A stretch of 48,028 nucleotides of DNA from Saccharofermentans sp. (GTDB taxonomy: Bacteria > Bacillota > Clostridia > Saccharofermentanales > Saccharofermentanaceae). The position numbers and the translations under genes are program-made. Positions 8,130 to 15,853 of this stretch are shown here, in pieces; position 1 is the first letter of the stretch, and each line of letters opens with the position of its first letter. The DNA lies in assembly GCA_024684815.1 (NCBI GenBank), contig JAIKWL010000001.1:1-48028 (forward strand), read 5' to 3'. The notes beneath the pieces are model-generated. The model did not search any database and was not told the origin of the DNA. It saw only the letters and a list, made by a program, of their open reading frames with translations.

Positions 8130-8341
8130 TGTTCGGCCGGAAAAAAGACAATCATCTCACATACGATAAAGAGAACGAGACACCCGCCGTCAAATCGAGT
8201 ATCTGCACGGGCGAAAAGACCGCCGGCTTCATCGATAACAGGACAGGCAAATACCGTGATGTCATGCTGATCAAGTCTGATGCTGATATTGCCGAATTCA
8301 AGAAACAGTGCGGAGTCGACGATATAAAAACGATCTACTGA
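8129..8341 (+). CDS. Small conserved protein of unknown function (70 aa)
   Basis: The ATG shares one base with the HAD gene stop, and an AGGAG lies eight bases upstream, so this is a real coupled gene. The protein starts with a basic FGRKK segment, has a central SSICTGEKTAGFIDNRTGK and ends in DIKTIY. I recall short proteins of this pattern (a C-x-G-E-x-x-AGF core then VMLIK) in Clostridia, sometimes carrying a doubtful aspartate dehydrogenase name; there is no nucleotide-binding motif here to support an enzyme. It has no membrane segment or signal peptide. Confidence 0.8.
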   Translation: MFGRKKDNHLTYDKENETPAVKSSICTGEKTAGFIDNRTGKYRDVMLIKSDADIAEFKKQCGVDDIKTIY

Positions 8342-8436
8342 CTTCCTCGACCGAAAAGGATCCAATTCAGTCATTACAACATGACACCGGCAGCACCTGC
8401 ATCAATACGAACAGTTCACCAGTCTCTAACAAACGA

Positions 8437-8470
8437 AAAGCCGCAGGCACGGGGATGTGACTGCGGCTTT
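8437..8470. terminator. Bidirectional terminator between the small gene and glnA
   Basis: Perfect 10-base inverted repeat (8437-8446 and 8461-8470) flanked by A-rich and T-rich edges, with a 14-base loop. Its position between convergent genes suggests it ends both transcripts; the T-run is stronger on the minus (glnA) side. Confidence 0.8.
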
Positions 8471-8491
8471 GATTACGGTTATGTGAGGTTA

Positions 8492-9919
8492 TCAGAGATC
8501 GTAATACATCTCGTATTCCATAGGTGTAGGCATGGATACGTGACGGCCAAGATCTTTTCTGCGGTTAGTGATCCAGAGGTTGATGAGTTCGATCGGGAAA
8601 ACGCCGCCGGCAGTAAGGAAGTCGTGATCTTTCTCAAGAGCCTTAAGGGCAGAACCCAAAGACTTGGGAAGACCCTTGATCTTTTTCTTATCTTCATCGG
8701 AAAGATTGAAGAGGTTGAAATCGTAAGGACCATAGCCTTCTGCGTGCGGATCGATCTTATTTTTGATACCGTCCAGACCTGCCATGAGGATAGCAGCATA
8801 GCAATAATATGGATTGCATGTGGCATCGGGATTTCGAAGCTCGAATCTCTTCTGGTCGGGTGACTTTGCATAAGCAGGGATACGGATAACTGCACTTCTG
8901 TTTGCAGTGGCATAGCCGATAGTAACCGGAGCCTCAAAGCCCGGGAGAAGACGTTTATAAGAATTTGTTGAAGGGTTCGAGAATGCGCAGATAGCAGGAA
9001 CGTGTCTTAAGATACCTCCGATAAAATAGAGTGCAGTCTGTGAAAGGCCGGAGTATCCGTTCTCATCGTAGAAGACCGGTTTGCCATCCTTGAACATGAG
9101 CATATGGACATGCATACCGGAACCTGCCTCACCGTAGATAGGCTTGGGCATGAAGGTAGCCGTCTTTCCTTCCTTAACTGCTTCATTCTTTACGATGTAC
9201 TTTGTTAGCATCGTCTTATCGGCCATCTCCGTCATTGAACCGAATTCGACTTCGATCTCCATCTGGCCGGGGCCGCCGACTTCATGGTGATGGTACTTAA
9301 CCTTAATGCCCTGATTTTCCATAAGCATCGTTACTCGGCTTCTGTAATCGTAATTGATGTCCTGCGGAGGCGCGATGTGATAACCGCCCTGGTGAGGAGT
9401 CTGGAATCCAAGGCTTCCGAATTCGCCTGTATTCCAGAATGCTTCAGCGCCATCTATAGTAAAGCCTGAACTGTTAGGCTTGTTGTTGTATGTGACCTCG
9501 TCGAATACATAGAATTCGAATTCGGGTCCTAAAAGGAATGTATCAGCGACACCTGATTCCTTCATGTACTCTTCAGCCCTCTTGCTGACATTTCTTGGTT
9601 CCTGGTCGAAAGGAATATTCTCCTTTTCGCCGATGATCCTAACGTCGCCTATCATGGCGAGAGTCTTGATCTCACAGAAATCATCGATTGCCGCACTTGA
9701 AAGATCGGGAATAAAGACCATGTCGCTCTTTTCGACCGGAGCAAAACCGTAGTTGCTTCCGTCGAATCCGATTCCGGCAGTCATGGTCTTCTCGGAAAAC
9801 CTGTCTGCGGGGATGGTCAGATGATGCCATCTTCCGTTCAGATCGATCATCCTGAAGTCGATCATTTTGATGTCGTTCTCTTCGATGAAAACCTTCGCCT
9901 CTTCAAAATTACTTAGCAT
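8492..9919 (-). CDS. glnA: Glutamine synthetase type I
   Basis: Makes glutamine from glutamate, ammonia and ATP; dodecamer in the cytosol. Family motifs are in order: GFDGSNYGFAPVEKSDM near the N-terminus, LGPEFEFYVFD (metal-binding Glu), HHHEVGGPGQ, the ATP-region KPIYGEAGSGMHVH, and NRSAVIRIP. Near the C-terminus the region matching the adenylylation site reads NLFNLSDED, so the modifiable Tyr of enterobacterial enzymes (NLYDLP) is Phe and control by adenylylation is not expected. The longest frame starts at a GTG at 9928 that overlaps the SD; the ATG at 9919 lies eight bases after GGAGG and is chosen (475 residues). It is monocistronic, ended by the terminator at 8437-8470. Confidence 0.97.
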   Translation of the reverse strand: MLSNFEEAKVFIEENDIKMIDFRMIDLNGRWHHLTIPADRFSEKTMTAGIGFDGSNYGFAPVEKSDMVFIPDLSSAAIDDFCEIKTLAMIGDVRIIGEKENIPFDQEPRNVSKRAEEYMKESGVADTFLLGPEFEFYVFDEVTYNNKPNSSGFTIDGAEAFWNTGEFGSLGFQTPHQGGYHIAPPQDINYDYRSRVTMLMENQGIKVKYHHHEVGGPGQMEIEVEFGSMTEMADKTMLTKYIVKNEAVKEGKTATFMPKPIYGEAGSGMHVHMLMFKDGKPVFYDENGYSGLSQTALYFIGGILRHVPAICAFSNPSTNSYKRLLPGFEAPVTIGYATANRSAVIRIPAYAKSPDQKRFELRNPDATCNPYYCYAAILMAGLDGIKNKIDPHAEGYGPYDFNLFNLSDEDKKKIKGLPKSLGSALKALEKDHDFLTAGGVFPIELINLWITNRRKDLGRHVSMPTPMEYEMYYDL

Positions 9920-9949
9920 ATATTCCACCTCCGCTAAAGTATTGATTAA

Positions 9950-9958
9950 ATCATATCA
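9950..9958 (-). promoter_or_regulatory. Extended -10 promoter of glnA
   Basis: Minus-strand TG-A-TATGAT gives an extended -10 box, 30 bases before the glnA ATG. No clear -35 box is seen, which is common for extended -10 promoters. Confidence 0.5.
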
Positions 9959-10029
9959 TGAGATAACAGCTAAAAGTCTCTCAAGATGCAGTAAAATTAA
10001 TGATTTCGGGCTTTTGGGCAAGTGCATAA

Positions 10030-10057
10030 TTGAGAATACTCCCATTCTATGTAAAAT
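10030..10057 (+). promoter_or_regulatory. Probable promoter of the LarA-like gene
   Basis: TTGAGA (10030-10035), 16 bases, TAAAAT (10052-10057), about 30 bases before the chosen ATG. It makes the longer reading frame starting at 10030 implausible because that start would lie in the -35 box. Confidence 0.45.
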
Positions 10058-10086
10058 ATATAAAAATCGAATTTGAGGTGCAGGCA

Positions 10087-11340
10087 ATGAAGGTTGAATT
10101 CGGCTACGGCAAGGATGTACAGACAGTAGATATTCCCGATAAGAATCTTGATCAGATCCTTTTGGCTAACGACATAGAACATGAGCGCCGCGGACCTGAT
10201 GCGGTTGTTTACGCGCTTGAAAACCCTATTGGCTCTCCCAGGTTAAAAGATCTTGCAAAGCCCGGTCAGAAGATAGTTATCGTAACGAGCGATATCTCAA
10301 GACCTTTGCCGAGTTTTGACGTTATACCTTCCATCCTTGACGAACTTTATCTTGCAGGGTGCGACCCGAAAGATATCACTGTCGTTTTCGCTTTGGGATC
10401 ACACAGACCCCACACTGAAGAAGAAAAGAAAAAGCTCGTAGGCGAGCGTGTATACAGCGAAGTCAGATGCATTGATTCCGATCCGTCCGACTGCATTCAT
10501 ATGGGTGATACTTCAAGAGGAACACCCGTTGATATCACAAGAAGCGTTGCCGAAGCTGATTTCAGGATCGGTGTGGGCAATATCGAATTTCACTATTTCG
10601 CAGGTTATTCCGGCGGAGCAAAGGCTCTTATGCCCGGTGTTTCCACACCTTCCGCCATTCAGGCAAACCACCGTATGATGATTGACGAGAGAGCCTGCGC
10701 CGGAAATCTTAACGGCAACCCCATAAGAGCAGACATAGAAGAATCAGAGACGTTCTGCCACTTAAGTTTTATCGTTAACCCGATACTTGATGAACATAAG
10801 CACATCGTTTTCTGCGTTGCAGGTGATGTTACCAAAGCTCACAGGGAAGGCTGCAAATACCTTGATAACATGTACAGAAAGCCTCTTAAGAGAAGAGCTG
10901 ACATCGTTATCGTATCCCAGGGAGGCGCTCCTAAGGACGCAAACCTTTATCAGACCCAGAAGGCACTGGACAATTCAAAATATGCTGTAAAGGACGGCGG
11001 GACGATCATCGTTATCGGCGCATGCAATGAAGGATTGGGAAGCGCCAAGTTCGAAGAGTGGCTCACTACTGCAAACACACCGGATGAGCTCATCGAGAGA
11101 GTAGGAAGGGATTTCCAGCTCGGCGGGCATAAGGCGGCTGCAATAGCAATGGTATTAAAGCATGCCAAGATAGTTCTGATATCCGAGATGGATGATGACT
11201 TCGTAAGGAGCATCTTCTTAGAGCCAATGCATTCCGCACAGGAAGCATTTGATGAAGCATATGCAAGATACGGCGAAGACTGTTCAGTCATATGCATGCC
11301 GTTCGGCGGTGCCACATTGCCGATGCCTCCCGAAGAGTAA
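10087..11340 (+). CDS. larA: LarA-type nickel-pincer racemase/epimerase
   Basis: Member of the lactate racemase family, enzymes that interconvert 2-hydroxy acids using a nickel-pincer nucleotide cofactor. The residues known in Lactobacillus LarA are conserved with exact spacing: His169 in EFHYFAGYSGGAK, the cofactor-linked Lys179, and the nickel-ligand His195 (10 and 16 residues apart), plus the GSHRPHT histidines at 106 and 109. The ATG at 10087 is preceded by GAGG at eight bases; the longer frame to 10030 is rejected. No larB, larC or larE cofactor genes are nearby, so the cofactor must be made elsewhere. Many family members act on other hydroxy acids, so lactate as substrate is not assured. 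Confidence 0.85.
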   Translation: MKVEFGYGKDVQTVDIPDKNLDQILLANDIEHERRGPDAVVYALENPIGSPRLKDLAKPGQKIVIVTSDISRPLPSFDVIPSILDELYLAGCDPKDITVVFALGSHRPHTEEEKKKLVGERVYSEVRCIDSDPSDCIHMGDTSRGTPVDITRSVAEADFRIGVGNIEFHYFAGYSGGAKALMPGVSTPSAIQANHRMMIDERACAGNLNGNPIRADIEESETFCHLSFIVNPILDEHKHIVFCVAGDVTKAHREGCKYLDNMYRKPLKRRADIVIVSQGGAPKDANLYQTQKALDNSKYAVKDGGTIIVIGACNEGLGSAKFEEWLTTANTPDELIERVGRDFQLGGHKAAAIAMVLKHAKIVLISEMDDDFVRSIFLEPMHSAQEAFDEAYARYGEDCSVICMPFGGATLPMPPEE

Positions 11341-11386
11341 GTTCAGGTTTATAGCATTTAACTTTTCGATAACTCTATTTTTCTTG

Positions 11387-11415
11387 TTGTAACTTATAGG
11401 CTTTACCTATATAAT
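11387..11415 (+). promoter_or_regulatory. Promoter of the MATE gene with internal palindrome
   Basis: TTGTAA (11387-11392), 17 bases, TATAAT (11410-11415). A palindrome of six-base arms, TATAGG and CCTATA (11395-11411), fills the spacer and touches the -10 box, a likely repressor site. The predicted transcription start falls at or one base before the ATG at 11423. Confidence 0.75.
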
Positions 11416-11422
11416 CGCCGTT

Positions 11423-12829
11423 ATGGTTTTACAACTTACTGACAGTACAAAAGACATATACAAGAGATTGTTAAAGATCGCCGTTCCGATGATGATACAG
11501 AACGGTGTGTCTAACATCGTAAATCTTCTGGATAATTTCATGATCGGAATGGTCAGCACGAATGCGCTGTCGGGCGTAGGCATCGCAAACCAGATGATGT
11601 TCGTATTCTATCTTATGACGTTCGGAGCAACCGCAGGCTCAGGCATCTTTACGGCACAATATTACGGCAACCGCGACTGGGAAGGCGTCAGGATCACTTT
11701 CAGATTTAAGATCGTCACAAACCTTATCCTTTCTGTCCTGGCCAGCTTCATATTCTTCTTCGGCGCAAACTTCCTTGTATCGCGCTTTCTTATGGGAGAA
11801 GGAGATCCTGCCGATGCTGCCGAGACACTTAAGATAGGAGTGCAGTATCTTCATGTGATGGTCATATCCCTGATACCGATCGGAATATGCCAGTCGTATG
11901 CAGGCACACTTCGCGATATCGGCGAGACAAAGGTTCCTCTTATAGCTTCAGCAATAGCGATCGCAGTAAACTTTACGGGAAATCTCCTGCTCATTTACGG
12001 ACTTCTGGGATTCCCCGCTTTAGGTGCTCTCGGTGCCGCTATAGCTACGGTCATCTCGAGATTTGTGGAACTTGGCGTGCTGATCGTTTATGTGGCTACA
12101 CACAAAAAGCAGTGTCCTTTCATTGTAGGTGCTTTCAAGCATTTCAAGATCCCAGCAAAAATGGCGCGCGAATTTATTATCAAGGCCACTCCGCTTCTTT
12201 TAAACGAGACGATGTGGTCATTCGGAATAACGATGCTCAATCAGTCATATTCATTCAGGACTCTTGATGCCATGGCTGCAATACAGATAGAAACATCGAT
12301 CTATAATGTCATGATGGTCGCTTTCGTCGCCATGGGTGAAGCAGTCGGTATCCTGACAGGTCAGGTATTGGGAAGCGGCAAAGTAGAAGAAGCAAAGAAA
12401 GATGCATTTAAGATGATCTGGTTTACGGTAGCTTTCGGCACCTTGTTCGGACTTATCATGATAATCATAAGTCCATTCTTCCCGATGATATTCCCTGATG
12501 CGACTGTTCAGATCAGGAACCTTGCAACATGGCTCATAGTGATCAACGGAATCCTTATGCCGTCCTATTCTTTCACGCATGCGGCATATTTCATAATCAG
12601 ATCAGGCGGAAAGACACTCATAACCATGATCTTCGACTCAGGTTTTGTATGGATACTGTCCGTGCCCTGTGCTTTTCTTTTAAGCCATTATACGGATCTT
12701 CCGCTTGTATGGATGGTATTTGCCGTACAGGCGCTTGAGCTCATAAAATGCATAACAGGCGGACTGTTCGTCAGAAGCGGAGTCTGGGCCAAGAACATCG
12801 CAAAGGAAGTCAACGAAGAATCAACCTGA
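11423..12829 (+). CDS. MATE family multidrug/metabolite efflux transporter
   Basis: Polytopic inner-membrane protein of 468 residues with about twelve hydrophobic segments in two related halves (KIAVPMMIQNGVSNIVNLLDN near the start; a matching entry near residue 250, KATPLLLNETMWSFG). These are typical of MATE cation-coupled antiporters. Substrate is unknown. No Shine-Dalgarno sequence precedes the ATG, and the -10 box ends only seven bases upstream, so the message is probably leaderless. It follows larA by 82 bases but has its own promoter. Confidence 0.9.
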   Translation: MVLQLTDSTKDIYKRLLKIAVPMMIQNGVSNIVNLLDNFMIGMVSTNALSGVGIANQMMFVFYLMTFGATAGSGIFTAQYYGNRDWEGVRITFRFKIVTNLILSVLASFIFFFGANFLVSRFLMGEGDPADAAETLKIGVQYLHVMVISLIPIGICQSYAGTLRDIGETKVPLIASAIAIAVNFTGNLLLIYGLLGFPALGALGAAIATVISRFVELGVLIVYVATHKKQCPFIVGAFKHFKIPAKMAREFIIKATPLLLNETMWSFGITMLNQSYSFRTLDAMAAIQIETSIYNVMMVAFVAMGEAVGILTGQVLGSGKVEEAKKDAFKMIWFTVAFGTLFGLIMIIISPFFPMIFPDATVQIRNLATWLIVINGILMPSYSFTHAAYFIIRSGGKTLITMIFDSGFVWILSVPCAFLLSHYTDLPLVWMVFAVQALELIKCITGGLFVRSGVWAKNIAKEVNEEST

Positions 12830-12840
12830 TTAACACTGTT

Positions 12841-12869
12841 TTGTAACACGATTAGTATTACAATATAGT
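12841..12869 (+). promoter_or_regulatory. Promoter of the PAP2 gene with operator-like dyad
   Basis: TTGTAA (12841-12846), 17 bases, TATAGT (12864-12869). The spacer contains an imperfect dyad GTAACA-N8-TATTAC-type element (12843-12861) that also occurs upstream of sepF (20435-20454), suggesting a shared regulator. Confidence 0.65.
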
Positions 12870-12896
12870 CTGGATTTATTTAAGTGAGGATTCTAA

Positions 12897-13517
12897 ATGG
12901 GCTGGGACGCAGGTTTTCTTTTATATCTGCAGAATAACATAAGATCGGATGTGCTTAATCCGGTCATGACTTTCATCACCCATACCGGAGATAAAGGGAT
13001 CGCTCTGATAGCTTTAGTACTTATCCTTCTTTTGATACCGAAAATGAGACGTGTAGGCATTATAGCTGCAATAAGCATAGCTTTCGAAGCAATAATCACA
13101 AATATTTTCATAAAGAACATGGTTGCCAGGACAAGACCTTATGAGACTGTCGACGGGCTTGTTAACCTGATCGAAAAGCAGAAGGATTACTCCTTCCCTT
13201 CCGGTCATTCCGGCGCCGCGTTTGCCGTTGCAGGAGCTCTCATCGTTATCGCGTTGTTAGGACTTCCCGTAGTTGTGGAAGCAGGAAAGATCAAGAGAAC
13301 AAAGATGAATCTTACATATAAGCTTTTCGCCGTCCTGATGATAATCTACGCGGTAATACTTGCATTCTCGAGAATGTATGTAGGCGTTCATTATCCCACG
13401 GATATAATAGGCGGCACTCTCCTCGGAGCAGCAACCAGTTTCATTGCTTATTTTGCCTATCATGTGGCGATCCGCAAGATCTCGGTACGCAAAGCTGCAA
13501 AAACAGAAAACGCGTAA
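12897..13517 (+). CDS. PAP2-family membrane phosphatase
   Basis: Integral membrane acid phosphatase of the PAP2/PgpB/BcrC type, acting on lipid phosphates such as undecaprenyl pyrophosphate or phosphatidate. All three catalytic motifs are present: KNMVARTRP (K-x6-RP), PSGHSGA, and SRMYVGVHYPTD (SR-x5-H-x3-D). Five to six hydrophobic helices surround them; 206 residues is normal. GAGGA lies seven bases before the ATG. Its end nearly abuts the convergent diguanylate cyclase gene, with only five bases between the two stop codons. Exact substrate is not predictable. Confidence 0.92.
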   Translation: MGWDAGFLLYLQNNIRSDVLNPVMTFITHTGDKGIALIALVLILLLIPKMRRVGIIAAISIAFEAIITNIFIKNMVARTRPYETVDGLVNLIEKQKDYSFPSGHSGAAFAVAGALIVIALLGLPVVVEAGKIKRTKMNLTYKLFAVLMIIYAVILAFSRMYVGVHYPTDIIGGTLLGAATSFIAYFAYHVAIRKISVRKAAKTENA

Positions 13518-13522
13518 TTTTT

Positions 13523-15823
13523 TTAACCGGGCAAACGTCCCGTCTTCTTCCTTATCTTCTCCTCATAAAGAAGTCTGTCGGCATTATTCATTACATCGTA
13601 GATATCGATCTTATTGCTGCATGTGAATTTATAGATACCGGTACTCATTCCAATGAGATAAGGCTTATCAGCGGTCACGTTGTGCTGCTTCGTGACCTTT
13701 TCGATCCTTGCCTTCATGGAATCGACATTGCAGTCAGCACCGGTTATGGCAAGCGCAATAAACTCATCGCCTCCGATACGTCCGATGATATCAGTTTCTC
13801 TGAAAGATTCGCGAAGAATCTCTGATACCGTCCTTAGCGCGAAGTCACCATCGTCATGCCCGTACATATCGTTAACGACCTTAAGATCATCCATATCCGC
13901 ATAACAGATGATAGCCATCTTGCCCTGGTTTACAGGTTCTGCGAGAACCTTTTCCGCATTAGCGATAAAACCTCTTCTGTTGTAAAGTCCGGTAAGTTCA
14001 TCTTTTTGGGCAATCTCTTCAAGCTTTGTATTATCTCTTATAAATCTCTCAAGAGAAATCTGAAGAGACTGCTTTACGCGGTTCTGTTCTTCGATCATGA
14101 ACAAAGATCTTAATGTAACAGACAGCTGGAACGACAGCGAGGCTATGCTGAAGGATTTTGCGACCGGCACCTCGTTAACGAGCAATCCGTAATAATCAGG
14201 GCCCACGAACAAAGGCGATACGATCATCGTGCGGCGTTCGTCATCTGTTATGAATTCATTATCGAAAATACTCTCTGTACGAAGGAGCTGCTGCTCTTCC
14301 GGAGGCATCCTCAGACCATCCTTATCGGATATCGCTTTAAGAAGAATAGACTTCGGGAGCGTCCATTCGGGATCGCCGGAATTCTTGATATTCCCCTGGA
14401 AAAGATAAAGGAGAGATCTGCTGATCCCGACACCCGTAAATCCTCCGAGCAGGAGCTCATAACGGATCTCATCGCTTCCTTCAAGCAGAAGGATATCACC
14501 TACTTTGCGGCTGACCACTCCCTGCATCCTCTCAGTCCTTCTCCTTGCAACATTAGCAGGAAGGATGCCGGAAAAAGCAAGTCTTCTGAAGTATTTGGAG
14601 AACACTTCATTGACCGATAACCTGAGCTTATCGTCTTTTGCTTTGCTCAAAGCCTTATACTGCATTGTCTGAAGGACATTAAAGAGTTTTTCCCTGGTGG
14701 AGAGCATGAACATATCCGTTCTCAAAAGAGATGCGAACTGCTCATTCATGGCAGAGATCTTATCCTCATTTTCCGCATCCCTTACAAAGTCAGCAAAAGA
14801 ATCAGTAAAGCAATCCATTGAAGCTGAGACTGAATCCGTACCGCCGTATATATTAAACAGATAATCTTTTACCCCGTTTTTAAACCCTTCCGGATCGCTG
14901 TCCATCTTATCGAATCCCAACCTGATGCTCATCTCTTCAACATCAAGTTCATCACAGCCGCAGGAACTCCTTAAGACCAGATGAGTGTCAGCAGCCATAT
15001 CTTTGGGGGCATTGCCGTTTATATAGTTATAGGCATTAAGAACTGCCTTATATGCAAGCGCCGCTGAACTGGCTTCAACTGTAGTAAGTGCCGGTTCAAG
15101 TGATATAGCGAAGACGTCATCATCAAATCCTGCAACAAGGATATCTTTACCGGGGATAAGCCCTCTATTGTTTAAAGCGTTATACCCGCCTACAGCCATT
15201 GAATCGTTCGCGAATACGATAGCCTCGAGATCTTCATTTTTATCAAGGAGCTCATCAACCACCGCTTCACTCGCCATGGAAAAATCGCCGTATACAATTC
15301 TGTTTTCTTCCACCTGAATACCGTTATCGGTCAGCACATCCTTATATATTTCAAGCCTTTCACGTGCATCCCTGTTGGTAAGAGGGCCTGATACATATCC
15401 GATCTTTTTGACGTTATGTCTCTTGATAAGATGAACAAGAAGATCTGTCAGTCCGGATCTGTTATCGAATGTAACCGCATGATATCCTTCAAAATCCGAG
15501 AAAAGGCAGATGACAGGAACATCAGGCAAAGACTTAATGAATTCCGTCTGCAATGCCATATCGGCTCTTGAACAGATAAGACCCTGAAGGACATACACTA
15601 TGTCAACGTTACGCTCTGTCGGAATATTATAGATAGTATTGTACTGATACTCATATTTCTTATCGACATAGCGGCTGTCTGTCTTTCCTATGTAATGACC
15701 CGGAAAGATAAAAAGATTGGCATCTATTGCTTTTGCAGCCTGCTCAGCGCCCTTTGCAGCCTGATTGGAAAAGTAATTATCTATGTCGTCGATAACTAAA
15801 CCGATATTGAGTCTTTTTCTCAT
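13523..15823 (-). CDS. Cytosolic LacI-type sugar-sensor diguanylate cyclase
   Basis: Residues 5 to about 285 are a periplasmic-binding-protein-like fold of the LacI family (NIGLVIDDIDNYFSN, VIVFANDSMAVGGYNAL-like core, VAGFDDD), but with no helix-turn-helix and no signal peptide or membrane helix, so ligand would be sensed in the cytosol. The sensor ends with SCGC. A helical middle and a GAF-like region (about 480-590) lead to the GGDEF domain (about 600-766): LTGLYNRRGF, and GGDEF at 684-688. An RETD inhibitory site at 675-678 lies five residues before GGDEF, so product feedback inhibition is expected. Predicted to make c-di-GMP in response to a sugar or similar ligand. It follows the GH16-like cyclase by 30 bases and is the last gene of the operon. 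Confidence 0.9.
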   Translation of the reverse strand: MRKRLNIGLVIDDIDNYFSNQAAKGAEQAAKAIDANLFIFPGHYIGKTDSRYVDKKYEYQYNTIYNIPTERNVDIVYVLQGLICSRADMALQTEFIKSLPDVPVICLFSDFEGYHAVTFDNRSGLTDLLVHLIKRHNVKKIGYVSGPLTNRDARERLEIYKDVLTDNGIQVEENRIVYGDFSMASEAVVDELLDKNEDLEAIVFANDSMAVGGYNALNNRGLIPGKDILVAGFDDDVFAISLEPALTTVEASSAALAYKAVLNAYNYINGNAPKDMAADTHLVLRSSCGCDELDVEEMSIRLGFDKMDSDPEGFKNGVKDYLFNIYGGTDSVSASMDCFTDSFADFVRDAENEDKISAMNEQFASLLRTDMFMLSTREKLFNVLQTMQYKALSKAKDDKLRLSVNEVFSKYFRRLAFSGILPANVARRRTERMQGVVSRKVGDILLLEGSDEIRYELLLGGFTGVGISRSLLYLFQGNIKNSGDPEWTLPKSILLKAISDKDGLRMPPEEQQLLRTESIFDNEFITDDERRTMIVSPLFVGPDYYGLLVNEVPVAKSFSIASLSFQLSVTLRSLFMIEEQNRVKQSLQISLERFIRDNTKLEEIAQKDELTGLYNRRGFIANAEKVLAEPVNQGKMAIICYADMDDLKVVNDMYGHDDGDFALRTVSEILRESFRETDIIGRIGGDEFIALAITGADCNVDSMKARIEKVTKQHNVTADKPYLIGMSTGIYKFTCSNKIDIYDVMNNADRLLYEEKIRKKTGRLPG

Positions 15824-15853
15824 ATCATGTTGTTCCTTTCATGAATGCGTTTG

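Noticed and set aside
8129-8341. Aspartate dehydrogenase name for the small protein
   Set aside because: Seventy residues with no Rossmann motif cannot hold that enzyme; unknown function is safer.
196-10024. 12-base identity TTTGGGCAAGTG at 196-207 and 10013-10024
   Set aside because: Flanks do not match further; a single 12-base repeat in 48 kb can arise by chance.
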